Shown: positions 8,026 to 17,308 of the stretch, one piece after another
How positions within the stretch are numbered: position 1 is the stretch's first letter
Layout: each line of letters begins with the position of its first letter
Origin: Bacteroides sp. CAG:530
Lineage (GTDB): Bacteria > Bacteroidota > Bacteroidia > Bacteroidales > Bacteroidaceae
Direction: 5' to 3'
Length of the DNA: 26,445 nt
Assembly (NCBI GenBank): GCA_000434735.1
Contig: FR881183.1
Location: 1 to 26,445 of the forward strand
Program-made: the position numbers and the translations under genes
Notes under the pieces: generated by a model
What the model was told of the DNA's origin: nothing
Database searches by the model: none
Seen by the model: only the letters and a program-made list of their open reading frames with translations

Positions 8026-9375
8026 ATGGAGAATATCAAACTTAACATCGAAAAGTCTCTGGAGTTTATCTCTAAAGACGTGTTAGCTTCTTATGCACAG
8101 AAAGTCAACGAGTGCATGGAAACTCTTGAAAAAGGAACAGGACTTGGCAACGATTTCTTGGGATGGCTGCACTTGCCATCTTCTATTACTAAAGAACATA
8201 TAGAAGATCTGAAGGCTACAGCTCAGACTCTTAGAGAGAACTGCGAAGTAGTTGTTGTAGCAGGTATCGGTGGCAGCTACCTTGGTGCACGCGCCGTTAT
8301 CGAAGCTATGTCGGACAGTTTCTTGTGGCTGAAGGAAAAGAAAGCCGGACAGCCGGTGATTATCTTTGCAGGTCACAACATCAGCGAAGATTATCTGTAT
8401 GAACTGACTGATTTCTTAAAGGACAAAAAGTTTGGTGTTATCAACATATCTAAATCGGGTACTACTACCGAAACTGCTCTTGCATTCCGTTTGCTGAGAG
8501 AACAGTGCGAACGCCAGAGAGGCAAAGAAATGGCTCGCAAGGTAATTGTAGCTGTAACCGATGCCAAGAAGGGTGCTGCACGTGTAACCGCTGATAAGGA
8601 AGGTTACAAGTCGTTTATCATTCCTGATAATGTAGGTGGTCGTTTCTCTGTTCTTACTCCGGTAGGTTTGCTTCCGATAGCAGTAGCTGGTGTAGACATT
8701 GACCAGCTTGTAGAAGGTGCACGTACAATGGAAACTGCTTGCGCAGCAACAGAAATCACTGAAAACCCGGCAGCTATGTATGCAGCCGTAAGAAACGAAC
8801 TGTACAGAAACGGCAAGAAGATTGAAATCTTGGTAAACTTCCAGCCTAAACTGCACTACTTCATGGAATGGTGGAAGCAGTTGTTCGGTGAATCAGAAGG
8901 TAAAGATGGCAAGGGTATTTATCCTAGCTCTGTAGACTTCTCTACCGACCTTCACTCTATGGGTCAGTGGATTCAGGAAGGCGAACGTACTATCTACGAA
9001 ACAGTTATCTCTGTAGAAACTCCTAACCACGAACTGCGTGTTCCTACCGACGAAGAAAACTTAGACGGTTTGAACTTCTTGGCAGGCAAACGTGTAGACG
9101 AGGTTAACAAGATGGCAGAACTTGGTACTCAGTTGGCTCACGTAGACGGCGGTGTACCTAACATGCGCGTAAGCGTACCTAAGTTGAACGAATTCTACTT
9201 GGGTCAGCTTATCTACTTCTTCGAAAAAGCTTGTGGTATTAGCGGATACTTGCTCGAAGTAAATCCGTTCAACCAGCCGGGAGTTGAAGCATACAAGAAG
9301 AACATGTTTGCTCTGCTCAACAAGCCTGGATACGAAGAAGCTTCTAAAGCTATTCAGGAAAGACTGAAGAAATAA
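8026..9375 (+). CDS. pgi: Glucose-6-phosphate isomerase
   Basis: Interconverts glucose 6-phosphate and fructose 6-phosphate in glycolysis and gluconeogenesis. Visible landmarks are GIGGSYLGARA (80-90), the phosphate-binding SKSGTT (142-147), the PGI signature DNVGGRFSVLTPVG (201-214), and DLHSMGQWIQEG (308-319). At 449 residues it is the short bacterial form. It is the last gene of the lysS-gpsA-pgi unit and is followed within about 20 bp by a perfect 13-bp terminator stem. Confidence 0.98.
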   Translation: MENIKLNIEKSLEFISKDVLASYAQKVNECMETLEKGTGLGNDFLGWLHLPSSITKEHIEDLKATAQTLRENCEVVVVAGIGGSYLGARAVIEAMSDSFLWLKEKKAGQPVIIFAGHNISEDYLYELTDFLKDKKFGVINISKSGTTTETALAFRLLREQCERQRGKEMARKVIVAVTDAKKGAARVTADKEGYKSFIIPDNVGGRFSVLTPVGLLPIAVAGVDIDQLVEGARTMETACAATEITENPAAMYAAVRNELYRNGKKIEILVNFQPKLHYFMEWWKQLFGESEGKDGKGIYPSSVDFSTDLHSMGQWIQEGERTIYETVISVETPNHELRVPTDEENLDGLNFLAGKRVDEVNKMAELGTQLAHVDGGVPNMRVSVPKLNEFYLGQLIYFFEKACGISGYLLEVNPFNQPGVEAYKKNMFALLNKPGYEEASKAIQERLKK

Positions 9376-9396
9376 TCTTTTAGACTAAAACTATAT

Positions 9397-9454
9397 AGCG
9401 CAGAAACACACGTAGTCCTGTATGTGGGCGATGGTGTTTCTGCGCTTATTTTTA
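9397..9454 (+). terminator. Terminator of the lysS-gpsA-pgi operon
   Basis: Perfect 13-bp stem (9397-9409 with 9434-9446), a 24-base loop, then TATTTTT. Confidence 0.85.
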
Positions 9455-9473
9455 AATTACACTACACATAAAA

Positions 9474-10208
9474 ATGTTCAAAGAGGCAATTCAGAATTAT
9501 CTGCAAAAGAACCAACACGACAAACTTAACCTGAAGGCGGTACTGTTTGATATGGATGGGGTACTGTTCGACTCTATGAAGAATCATGCTACTGCATGGC
9601 ACGAGGCGATGAAACAGTATGGCATGCACTTGAGCCGCGAAGAGGCCTACATGCACGAGGGCCGTACGGGTGCTTCTACTATCAATATAGTAAGCCAACG
9701 ACAAAGAAATCACGAGGCTACCGATGAGGAGGTGAAGGAGATTTATCAAACTAAGAGTGATATTTTTAACTCGCTGCCTACCGCAGAACGTATGCCAGGG
9801 GCTTATGAGTTGCTGAAACGTGTAAAGGCCGACGGACTGACTCCGGTGGTAGTAACCGGCTCGGGACAGTTGTCGCTATTAGACAGACTGAACCATAATT
9901 TCCCTGATATCTTCAAGGCGGAGCTGATGGTTACAGCCTTCGATGTAAAGTATGGCAAGCCAAATCCAGAGCCTTACTTAATGGGACTGCAAAAGGCTGG
10001 CATCAAACCTAATGAAGCCATAGTAGTAGAAAACGCCCCGCTTGGTGTACGAGCAGGTGTAGCAGCAGGCATCTTTACAGTAGCACTAAACACTGGTCCT
10101 CTACCCGACGAAGCTCTCACCTCGGAAGGTGCAAACTTGTTATTCCCATCGATGAATGATTTCGAAGCCAACTGGGAAGAATTTTTTCAGGCTACTCGCT
10201 CTATATAA
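9474..10208 (+). CDS. HAD-family phosphatase/phosphomutase, beta-phosphoglucomutase-like
   Basis: A 244-residue haloacid dehalogenase-superfamily enzyme with a helical cap. Motif I is DMDGVLFDS (26-34; Asp26 nucleophile, Asp28 acid/base). Motif II is VTGSG (127-131), motif III is the Lys in YGKPNPEPY (about 162), and motif IV is VVENAPLG (184-191), with Glu186-Asn187 where relatives often have ED. This subgroup includes beta-phosphoglucomutase and small sugar-phosphate phosphatases; the substrate cannot be told from sequence. It starts 19 bp after the pgi terminator and carries its own terminator, so it is probably a separate unit. Confidence 0.9.
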   Translation: MFKEAIQNYLQKNQHDKLNLKAVLFDMDGVLFDSMKNHATAWHEAMKQYGMHLSREEAYMHEGRTGASTINIVSQRQRNHEATDEEVKEIYQTKSDIFNSLPTAERMPGAYELLKRVKADGLTPVVVTGSGQLSLLDRLNHNFPDIFKAELMVTAFDVKYGKPNPEPYLMGLQKAGIKPNEAIVVENAPLGVRAGVAAGIFTVALNTGPLPDEALTSEGANLLFPSMNDFEANWEEFFQATRSI

Positions 10209-10241
10209 TATATAATAAGGAGTGCAACACTAATTATATTC

Positions 10242-10276
10242 AGCCGCCATACGGAGACTCCGATGACGGCTTTTTT
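10242..10276 (+). terminator. Terminator of the HAD gene
   Basis: AGCCG(C)CAT pairs with ATG(A)CGGCT around a 12-base loop and is followed by six T. It lies between two converging genes; the minus strand lacks a T-run, so it acts mainly on the plus strand. Confidence 0.75.
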
Positions 10277-10281
10277 CATGC

Positions 10282-13023
10282 TTATATTCTATAAGAAAAC
10301 GAAAACATAACGTAGCTTCCTATCTTACGGCGATAATTCTCATAGAAGCCTGTAGAAGAGGCAGAACCGTAGTAATCCTTACATTGGTTTAATATATCAA
10401 CCCACTCTACCTCTATGCGAGCCTTATTCTGCTTAAGGAACTTGTACGACAAACTCATATTCCACACCACCTCATTACGATTCTCGCTACTGATACCGGT
10501 ACCGCTACGCAATACATACAACGCATCCGACTTAAAACCAAAGCCCAACGGAAGTTTCAAGTTGGTTTCGGCATTCACACGATAAATACGGTTGTAGCTC
10601 TTGATGTTCTGCAGCGAGTTATCAGAACTCTGAAACGTCCAGAATGCACCAAGTAAGATTTCTCCCCACTGCGGCATATAACTAGTTCGCAGACTGCTAT
10701 TGAACGCAAGCGAACGGGTATTAGTCTTCTCAGTACCGTCTTTCATAGTGCCGTTGGCAGTAAGCGAAACATTATTATCCAACGAGCCGCCTCCGGATAC
10801 ATACGTACGGAACTGTCCGAAGCGCCTTTCGTAGCTGGCGTTTCCATTCACACCCCAATCGCCGTTGACGTTCATCGGATAAGTTTCGCTTCCTCCAGTT
10901 TCGGTATTGTAAAACACAGCCTGCGATATCGAGTTAAAAGTCTGCCTGAAAGAGGCATTGGCAGTAATTCCTTTCTCCATGGAATTGAACGTAAAATTCA
11001 ACAAGTGCGAATACGATGTCTTCAGGTTGGGATTACTATGTATAATGTTAAGCGGCGAACTATAGTCGGTAGCAGCTACAAGACTACTCAAATCGGGTTG
11101 CTGAGTGTATCCAGAATACATCAGTTGCAGATAGAAATTATCCGGAGTATAGCTGAACGACACCGATGGCATCCATGAAGTCTGCACGGCTGTGGTATCC
11201 GCCATATGACTACCAGTACGGCTTTGGATAGAACGACGATCGGGCGACATATCCATACGTACCGACAAATTTGTATTAGAGCCGTTATAATCGTACCCAA
11301 CTGTCACCGTATGCTGCAAACGCCCACTGCGGTTGCGACTGTATAAACTATCAATCTCATGTTGCTCGTACCCCTGTGGCAGGAAGCCGATGGGAGCATC
11401 CGATGAAGAGAAAGACGACAAATCATACGTGTTACCGTCTTGTTTTTCACGAGTCTTAGAAATGCTATAGCCCAGCTGAAACTGGTTTTTCGGTGTTATA
11501 AAGAAGGTATACGCCAACTGTGCACTGTAATTCAGCGTAGAAGTGGGCGAGTTTATATATTGTTTCCTGTAGTCGGTAGAGTCGGCCCCCATGCTATTTT
11601 TCAATCGATAATAATAGGTAGAAGCATCTGTGTAATTATCAGCCTTAGCGGTATTATGCATCGCCGAAAGTGTAAGGCTTATATTATCGCCACGCTCTGT
11701 CAACGTACGGACTACGTTTCCCATAACATTGAGCGAATTATCTTTTCGCTTACCAAACTGCTTATTTTCACCATAGTTAATCTTGCTATCCGATGAGAGG
11801 CGATTAAAATCGGCAAACGGATTCGTTATATCCACAGTAGGCATCATATTGAACGAAGCGGAACGGTTGCCCCCTTCATTCTCAGAATCGGTAGTATTGC
11901 CATAGACATTAAATGTGACTGAAGTTTTAGAATCCGGATGCCACGTAAACTGTGCGCTACCGCCTATGGTCTTTCCCTTAGATTTATTTTCATTTTCGGA
12001 AATACTGTAGCGGTTGCCAGCTGTTTGGTACAACTCAGATCGTGAAGTCGACAAGTTACCCGCATGGTTATACGAATAATTTCCGGTAACCGAACAATCA
12101 AACTTCTCACCGGCAGATTGTGAAATCGCCGCTGTCAAATCACGATGAATATTTCCCGGATAATCAGAATCGATATAACGGTTGGTACTTCTGCCTATAA
12201 CCGCCACATTGCTGCCTTGCTGTTCAAAGCGCATCAACCTCAAGCTCAAGTCTTTTTTACTGGCGGTACCAGCTCCTACCCCAGCCTCACCCACAAGCAT
12301 GCCATTCATATCCGACTTTGTCTCTACATCGAGCACATAATTTTTCTTATTGCCACGACGCATTCCGGTTGCTCGCTCGGCTTCGGTACGCCTATCGTAC
12401 ACTTTCACCCTACGGATTATGCCAATGGGCAGATTTGTAAGAGCCAGTTTCTTATCGCCCCCGAAAAGGTCTCTACCGTTTATCAAAATGCTGTTTATGA
12501 CATGACCGTTATACTTTATAATCTGAGTTTCAGGATCGTAATCTAGTCCAGGAATGCGTTTTATCAATGCCTCCAGATACTCGTCTTGTGGCACTCTATA
12601 TGCAGCTACATTATATATTGTAGAGTCTTTTCTCTGCACTACCGGGCGCATATCAGCCTTCACCACCACTCCGTCAAGCTTTAAAGCCTCGGCCTTTAGG
12701 CAGATACGTCCCAAGTTGATGCTATCTTTCTTAGTATTGAGCAGTGCCGTAAAAGGCTCATATCCCAAGAATGAAGCGCGAAGCAGATACGATGTATGTG
12801 GCTTACGCGTATAGTTAAGCCTGAAAGAGCCATCGGTTTTAGTCACCGTGCCACGCACCAAAGCAGAGTCGGGCAATGACAGAACAGTAACCTCGGCATA
12901 CGGCAAAGCATCATCGGCCTGCTCTTCTACAGTGAACAGCTTACCAGTAACCGTCTGCCGCTGAGCACAGACCGTAGCCAACGACAACAGCGAGAATATG
13001 ACTGTCAGTATATAAAATCCCAT
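10282..13023 (-). CDS. Outer-membrane beta-barrel protein with carboxypeptidase-like N-terminal domain
   Basis: A 913-residue outer-membrane protein. Residues 1-20 are a signal peptide ending in VCA before Gln21. About 24-115 is a carboxypeptidase-regulatory-like beta-sandwich (TKTDGSFRLNY, FLGYEP). A plug-like region follows at about 115-220 (VVVKADMRP, GHVINSILINGRDLFGG). The rest alternates short polar and aromatic strands typical of a large barrel and ends in FSFSYRI, a usual outer-membrane assembly signal. It resembles TonB-dependent-receptor-like barrels, but I see no SusD-like partner and no obvious TonB box, so the ligand is unknown. It is a lone minus-strand gene with a -7 element upstream. 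Confidence 0.88.
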   Translation of the reverse strand: MGFYILTVIFSLLSLATVCAQRQTVTGKLFTVEEQADDALPYAEVTVLSLPDSALVRGTVTKTDGSFRLNYTRKPHTSYLLRASFLGYEPFTALLNTKKDSINLGRICLKAEALKLDGVVVKADMRPVVQRKDSTIYNVAAYRVPQDEYLEALIKRIPGLDYDPETQIIKYNGHVINSILINGRDLFGGDKKLALTNLPIGIIRRVKVYDRRTEAERATGMRRGNKKNYVLDVETKSDMNGMLVGEAGVGAGTASKKDLSLRLMRFEQQGSNVAVIGRSTNRYIDSDYPGNIHRDLTAAISQSAGEKFDCSVTGNYSYNHAGNLSTSRSELYQTAGNRYSISENENKSKGKTIGGSAQFTWHPDSKTSVTFNVYGNTTDSENEGGNRSASFNMMPTVDITNPFADFNRLSSDSKINYGENKQFGKRKDNSLNVMGNVVRTLTERGDNISLTLSAMHNTAKADNYTDASTYYYRLKNSMGADSTDYRKQYINSPTSTLNYSAQLAYTFFITPKNQFQLGYSISKTREKQDGNTYDLSSFSSSDAPIGFLPQGYEQHEIDSLYSRNRSGRLQHTVTVGYDYNGSNTNLSVRMDMSPDRRSIQSRTGSHMADTTAVQTSWMPSVSFSYTPDNFYLQLMYSGYTQQPDLSSLVAATDYSSPLNIIHSNPNLKTSYSHLLNFTFNSMEKGITANASFRQTFNSISQAVFYNTETGGSETYPMNVNGDWGVNGNASYERRFGQFRTYVSGGGSLDNNVSLTANGTMKDGTEKTNTRSLAFNSSLRTSYMPQWGEILLGAFWTFQSSDNSLQNIKSYNRIYRVNAETNLKLPLGFGFKSDALYVLRSGTGISSENRNEVVWNMSLSYKFLKQNKARIEVEWVDILNQCKDYYGSASSTGFYENYRRKIGSYVMFSFSYRI

Positions 13024-13053
13024 TCTTCTATAGTCTACACATTATATATAGCT

Positions 13054-13061
13054 CAAAGGTA
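13054..13061 (-). promoter_or_regulatory. Promoter -7 element of the outer-membrane protein gene
   Basis: On the minus strand this reads TACCTTTG (TAnnTTTG consensus), about 31 bp before the start codon. A TTGG about 18 bp further upstream could serve as a weak -33 element. Confidence 0.5.
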
Positions 13062-13272
13062 CGGATAATATCGGAATAGCCAATACACACGAAACCTAAT
13101 ATAACAGAGCGAACGATACACAAGAAACACAAACGCGACAATACTGACGGCTTTTTACGGGAAACAAGAAACGTTTGTCAGCACTTTAAGACAAAATGTC
13201 AGTACAATAAAACATCAAAAGATTTCGGCACAGCCATTTTTATTGTGGCACACGGTTTGTTTAATATCAGGC

Positions 13273-13290
13273 GTAACGCTTCGGTGTTAC
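13273..13290 (+). promoter_or_regulatory. Stable TTCG-loop hairpin in the dnaK leader
   Basis: GTAACGC and GTGTTAC pair (one G-T) around TTCG, a very stable RNA tetraloop. It lies about 50 bp before the dnaK start and has no T-run after it, so a role in mRNA stability or translation control is more likely than termination. Confidence 0.4.
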
Positions 13291-13341
13291 AAAGATTATA
13301 AATAACAAATTCGAAAATAAAAAATAAAAAAAGATACAATT

Positions 13342-15264
13342 ATGGGAAAGATTATTGGTATTGACTTAGGAACTACAAACTCATGTGTAGCAGTATTTGA
13401 AGGTAACGAACCGGTAGTAATAGCTAACAGCGAAGGTAAGCGTACTACTCCTTCTGTAGTAGGTTTCGTAGACGGTGGCGAACGTAAGGTAGGTGATCCT
13501 GCTAAGCGTCAGGCTATCACCAACCCACAGCGCACAGTATATTCTATCAAGCGTTTCATGGGTGAAACTTATGATCAGGTTCAGAAAGAAATTTCACGTG
13601 TACCTTATAAAGTAGTACGCGGCGACAACAATACTCCTCGTGTAGATATCGACGGACGTCTTTATACTCCACAGGAAATCTCGGCAATGATTCTGCAGAA
13701 AATGAAGAAGACTGCCGAAGATTATTTGGGACAGGAAGTTACAGAAGCTGTCATCACAGTTCCGGCATACTTCTCAGACTCACAGCGTCAGGCTACTAAA
13801 GAAGCTGGCCAGATTGCAGGTTTGGATGTTAAACGTATCGTTAACGAACCGACTGCAGCAGCCCTTGCTTATGGTGTAGACAAATCTAATAAGGATATGA
13901 AGGTGGCCGTATTCGACCTTGGTGGTGGTACATTCGATATCTCTATCCTTGAATTCGGTGGCGGTGTATTCGAAGTATTGGCAACTAACGGTGATACTCA
14001 CCTTGGTGGTGATGACTTCGATCAAGTAATCATCGACTGGTTGGTTCAGGAATTCAAGAACGACGAAGGTGCTGACTTGACAACTGACCCGATGGCAATG
14101 CAGCGTTTGAAAGAGGCAGCAGAAAAGGCAAAAATCGAATTGTCTTCTTCTACTTCTACCGAAATCAACTTGCCTTACATCATGCCAGTAGCTGGTGTGC
14201 CTAAGCACTTGGTTAAGACTTTGACTCGTGCTAAATTCGAACAGTTGGCTCACGGATTGATTCAGGCTTGTCTTGAACCATGTAAGAGAGCAATGCAGTC
14301 TGCAAGCTTGAGCAACTCTGATATCGACGAAGTAATCTTGGTAGGTGGTTCTTCACGTATACCGGCCGTACAGAAGTTGGTTGAAGATTTCTTCGGAAAA
14401 GCTCCTTCTAAAGGTGTTAACCCTGATGAAGTAGTAGCAGTAGGTGCATGTATCCAAGGTGCCGTATTGAATCAGGAAGCTGGTGCTGGTAACATCGTAT
14501 TGCTTGATGTAACTCCGTTGTCAATGGGTATCGAAACAATGGGTGGTGTAATGACTAAGTTAATCGAAGCCAACACAACTATCCCTTGCAAGAAGAGCGA
14601 AGTGTTCTCTACTGCAGCCGATAACCAGACAGAAGTAACTATCCACGTATTACAGGGCGAACGTCCGATGGCAGCTCAGAACAAGAGCATTGGTCAGTTC
14701 AACTTGACAGGTATCGCTCCGGCTCGCCGTGGTGTTCCTCAGATTGAAGTAACATTCGATATCGATGCTAACGGTATTTTGAACGTATCTGCTAAGGATA
14801 AGGCTACAGGTAAGGAACAGGCTATCAAGATTCAGGCTTCATCTGGTTTGAGCAAAGAAGAAATCGACCGTATGAAAGCAGAAGCAGAAGCTAATGCAGA
14901 CGCTGATAAGAAAGAACGTGAACGTGTTGACAAATTGAACCAGGCCGACAGCTTGATCTTCTCTACAGAAAATCAGTTGAAGGATTTGGGCGACAAGCTT
15001 CCTGCAGACAAGAAGGCTCCTATCGAAGCAGCTCTTCAGAAACTGAAAGACGCTCATAAGGCTCAAGACTTGGCAGGCATCGATGCTGCAAGTGCTGAAT
15101 TACAAACTGCATTCCAAGCAGCAAGCGCTGAAATGTATGCTCAGACTGGTAATGCTCAAGGCGCACAAGGCGGTCAGCAATCAAACGCTAACGGTGGCAC
15201 TCAGGGCAACGCAGGACAGGGTTCAGACAATGTTCAAGATGCTGACTTTGAGGAGGTTAAATGA
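13342..15264 (+). CDS. dnaK: Molecular chaperone DnaK (Hsp70)
   Basis: ATP-dependent protein-folding chaperone that works with DnaJ and GrpE. It opens with GKIIGIDLGTTNSCVAVFEG, the first ATPase signature. VFDLGGGTFDISIL (about 190-203) and ILVGGSSRIPAVQKLVEDFFG (about 331 onward) are the other two Hsp70 signatures. The substrate-binding domain and a Gly/Gln/Asn-rich tail ending in EEVK follow. At 640 residues it is normal length. The strong codon bias fits a highly expressed gene. No grpE or dnaJ is adjacent. The gene looks intact: the mobile element lies beyond its terminator. Confidence 0.99.
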   Translation: MGKIIGIDLGTTNSCVAVFEGNEPVVIANSEGKRTTPSVVGFVDGGERKVGDPAKRQAITNPQRTVYSIKRFMGETYDQVQKEISRVPYKVVRGDNNTPRVDIDGRLYTPQEISAMILQKMKKTAEDYLGQEVTEAVITVPAYFSDSQRQATKEAGQIAGLDVKRIVNEPTAAALAYGVDKSNKDMKVAVFDLGGGTFDISILEFGGGVFEVLATNGDTHLGGDDFDQVIIDWLVQEFKNDEGADLTTDPMAMQRLKEAAEKAKIELSSSTSTEINLPYIMPVAGVPKHLVKTLTRAKFEQLAHGLIQACLEPCKRAMQSASLSNSDIDEVILVGGSSRIPAVQKLVEDFFGKAPSKGVNPDEVVAVGACIQGAVLNQEAGAGNIVLLDVTPLSMGIETMGGVMTKLIEANTTIPCKKSEVFSTAADNQTEVTIHVLQGERPMAAQNKSIGQFNLTGIAPARRGVPQIEVTFDIDANGILNVSAKDKATGKEQAIKIQASSGLSKEEIDRMKAEAEANADADKKERERVDKLNQADSLIFSTENQLKDLGDKLPADKKAPIEAALQKLKDAHKAQDLAGIDAASAELQTAFQAASAEMYAQTGNAQGAQGGQQSNANGGTQGNAGQGSDNVQDADFEEVK

Positions 15265-15308
15265 GTAAGATAAAAAGTTCGTAGACTGAAATAGTCAAAA
15301 AATAGATA

Positions 15309-15347
15309 AGGTGGTGTGACTCAATGAGTTACACCACTTTGTTTTTC
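15309..15347 (+). terminator. Terminator of dnaK
   Basis: GTGGTGTGACTC pairs with GAGTTACACCAC (one G-T) around a 3-base loop, then TTTGTTTTT. Confidence 0.85.
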
Positions 15348-15470
15348 TTGATATCTATCGATTTTTCTTGAGGTCTAGGCGAAATTTTGACATGTTTGTA
15401 CCGGATTTGTACCTTCCCTTAATTGATAAGGTGTCTCTTAGCTATATAACTAACTGATAATCAGATACTT
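15342..15470. other. Probable left end of the integrated element (attL side)
   Basis: Between the dnaK terminator and the first element gene there are two copies of TTTTTCTTGA (15342-15351 and 15362-15371) and two copies of TTTGTACC exactly 11 bp apart (15395-15402 and 15406-15413). The integrase gene lies just beyond and points away from dnaK. The exact crossover sequence cannot be set without the other end of the element. Confidence 0.5.
15395..15413 (+). repeat. Two phased TTTGTACC sites
   Basis: TTTGTACC at 15395-15402 and 15406-15413, one helical turn apart. A third copy occurs at 17575-17582, beyond the integrase gene. The layout resembles recombinase arm-type or excisionase binding sites. 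Confidence 0.5.
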
Positions 15471-15707
15471 ATGCCAGCAGCAAAATTTAAAATTGTACGT
15501 AAATGCAAAGTGTGCGGAGAGGATTTTATGGCTAAAACCCTTGACTCCGTATACTGTTCACCACGTTGCAGTAAAATAGCGTGGGCGCAGAAACAGAAGG
15601 AAAAAGCGTATTTCAAGAGACTGGACGAATTGGCCAGTCAGATTCCGGAATCGAAAGAGATGATAACCGTCAGGGAAGCCTATGCCCTGTTCGGAATCAC
15701 CCCTTAA
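15471..15707 (+). pseudogene. Excisionase-like two-HTH protein, 5' fragment (zinc-ribbon part)
   Basis: The 78-codon frame has a small zinc-ribbon-like start (CKVCGEDF and YCSPRCS: four cysteines), then a helical stretch and ITVREAYALFGITP before TAA at 15705. In similar Bacteroidales genes next to integrases, as I recall them, AYALFGI opens an HTH that runs straight on into a second HTH domain in a protein of about 185 residues. Here the first HTH breaks off. The missing piece is visible in another frame: 15707-15730 encodes TIRRKIRK, and from 15730 a third frame continues GIVKGMNLG. Two single-base losses (near 15705 and 15731) would restore one open gene from 15471 to 16029. Confidence 0.7.
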
Positions 15708-16029
15708 CGATACGCCGGAAGATTCGGAAGGCATCGTTAAGGGAATGAACCTCGGTGTCAGGAAGACTTACGTCAGTAAAGAAGATTTAATGAAGCTCTA
15801 TCCTCTACGGCAGGCTTCAACGGAACATGAGAAACCCTTGGCGAGACTGTACAGGATGGAGCCCGAAGATTGCTACACTATCGGCGAGGTGTCAGAGAAA
15901 TTCCAGATTGACGACAGCACGGTATACATGCACATCCGGAAGTATTCCATACCTACCCGTCAGATAGGAAACTACGTGTATGTCCCTAAGAGAGAAATTG
16001 ACAACCTTTATAAAGACATAGTACTATGA
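15682..16029 (+). pseudogene. Excisionase-like two-HTH protein, 3' fragment (second HTH domain)
   Basis: This frame overlaps the end of the 5' fragment. The meaningful part starts about 15730 (GIVKGMNLGVRKTYVSKEDL). It carries a complete second HTH of the excisionase/MerR type: CYTIGEVSEKFQIDDSTVYMHIRKY, then IPTRQIGNYVYVPKREI. A start at 15682 would place about 16 unrelated residues in front; ATG at 15745, behind GGGA, is a better restart if the fragment is translated. Its stop overlaps the integrase start as ATGA, so translation would couple to int. It may still bind DNA through the second HTH. Confidence 0.65.
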
Positions 16030-17282
16030 AAAAACTCATCACCAATACCAAAGTCACCGTAAGACTGCGCAAATCTGACGCCCTTGAAAGATGGAGCATT
16101 TATCTGGAGGCATATCCTGTCATGATACCCGGCAAAAACGGACGGCAAAGGGTGCGTGAATATCTGAACAGATACATCACCACTCCGTTGTGGGACATGA
16201 CCAACGTCGCAAGAACCAGTGGCGATGGCGAAAAGAACTACAGGCCCAAACGTGACGATAATGGAATCATACAGTGCAGGTCACAGGGTGACCAGCAGAT
16301 ATGCATATATGCCGACAAAGTGAGAGCACTACGCCAGAAAGAATATGACGATATGGTCATCTTTTCTGACATTGAGCAGGAACAGATAGAGCAAATGGAG
16401 TGCTCGAAACGCAACTTCATCGACTACTTTGAATACATAATAGGTGTCCGGCACAAATTCAGTTCTCCTTCCATTGTAGTCAACTGGACCCGTGTGCATG
16501 AATTGCTGCAGATCTTTTCCAAAGACGAGCCCATCGAGTTTCAGGAGATCAATCTGAAATTCATGGAAGCGTTCCGCAGTTTCATACTGGGAGCGCCACA
16601 GGGAGGAAGCAAGAAAGGCTCCATTTCGCAAAACACGGCATCAACCTATTTCGCCATCTTCAAAGCCGGTGTCAAACAGGCTTTCGTCGACGGTTATCTG
16701 ACAATTGACGTATCTGCCAAGGTAAAGGGCATTCAGGAACGTGAAAGCAGAAGAGAGTTCCTGACGGTGGAAGAGCTTAACCGCTTGGCGCATACACCAT
16801 GTGACGAATTGCTGAAACGAGCCTCACTTTTCTCTGCTTTGACCGGCATCCGTCACTGTGACATAAAGAAACTGAAATGGTCGGAAGTGGAGTCTTTCAA
16901 TGGGGCACACCGTGTGGTCTTTACGCAGCAGAAGACCAAAGGTCTGGTATATATGCCCATCTCCGAGCAAGCTTATCAGTTGTGCGGAGAACCTAAAAAT
17001 CCTAACCAGCTGGTGTTCCCCGGACTTCCGAGCCCCTCATGGATAAATTCCCCTCTCAAAAGATGGGTAACAGCTGCAGGAATCAAAAAACACATCACGT
17101 TCCACTGTTTCCGTCATTCGTATGCCACACTCCAGCTGGCAGGTGGAACGGACATCTATACCGTCAGCAAGATGTTGGGTCATACCAACGTGCGCACCAC
17201 ACAGATCTATGCGAAAATTGTGGATTCGAAGAAAGATGAAAGCACCAAGGCCATTACATTAGATTTAGGCTCCATCGACTGA
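16026..17282 (+). CDS. Tyrosine recombinase (integrase) of the element
   Basis: A 418-residue site-specific recombinase that should insert and excise the element. The N-terminal third is an arm-binding-type domain, and about 120-235 is the SAM-like core-binding domain. The catalytic domain shows Arg276 (TGIRHCD), a beta-hairpin lysine (303 or 305, QQKTKG), HCFRH (His360, Arg363), LGH (His386) and the nucleophile Tyr395 (TTQIYAKI). All active-site residues are present. The start codon overlaps the stop of the preceding HTH fragment. Position directly behind dnaK marks this as the integration end. Length and layout suit Bacteroidales conjugative elements. Confidence 0.95.
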   Translation: MKKLITNTKVTVRLRKSDALERWSIYLEAYPVMIPGKNGRQRVREYLNRYITTPLWDMTNVARTSGDGEKNYRPKRDDNGIIQCRSQGDQQICIYADKVRALRQKEYDDMVIFSDIEQEQIEQMECSKRNFIDYFEYIIGVRHKFSSPSIVVNWTRVHELLQIFSKDEPIEFQEINLKFMEAFRSFILGAPQGGSKKGSISQNTASTYFAIFKAGVKQAFVDGYLTIDVSAKVKGIQERESRREFLTVEELNRLAHTPCDELLKRASLFSALTGIRHCDIKKLKWSEVESFNGAHRVVFTQQKTKGLVYMPISEQAYQLCGEPKNPNQLVFPGLPSPSWINSPLKRWVTAAGIKKHITFHCFRHSYATLQLAGGTDIYTVSKMLGHTNVRTTQIYAKIVDSKKDESTKAITLDLGSID

Positions 17283-17308
17283 CACGGCAAAATACGAAAA
17301 CTGATACG

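Larger units (their letters stand above)
13024..13341. other. Divergent control region between the barrel gene and dnaK
   Basis: About 320 bp. It holds the minus-strand promoter at 13054-13061. On the plus strand a hairpin with a TTCG loop (13273-13290) lies in the presumed dnaK leader, and an A-rich stretch precedes the dnaK start. I found no exact TAnnTTTG for dnaK and no clear heat-shock inverted repeat. Confidence 0.6.

Noticed and set aside
15471..16029. Programmed +1 frameshift at CCT-TAA in the HTH gene
   Set aside because: A single slip would join the outer frames but would replace the HTH-like TIRRKIRK stretch with unrelated residues, so two small deletions explain the sequence better. 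It is kept only as an alternative.
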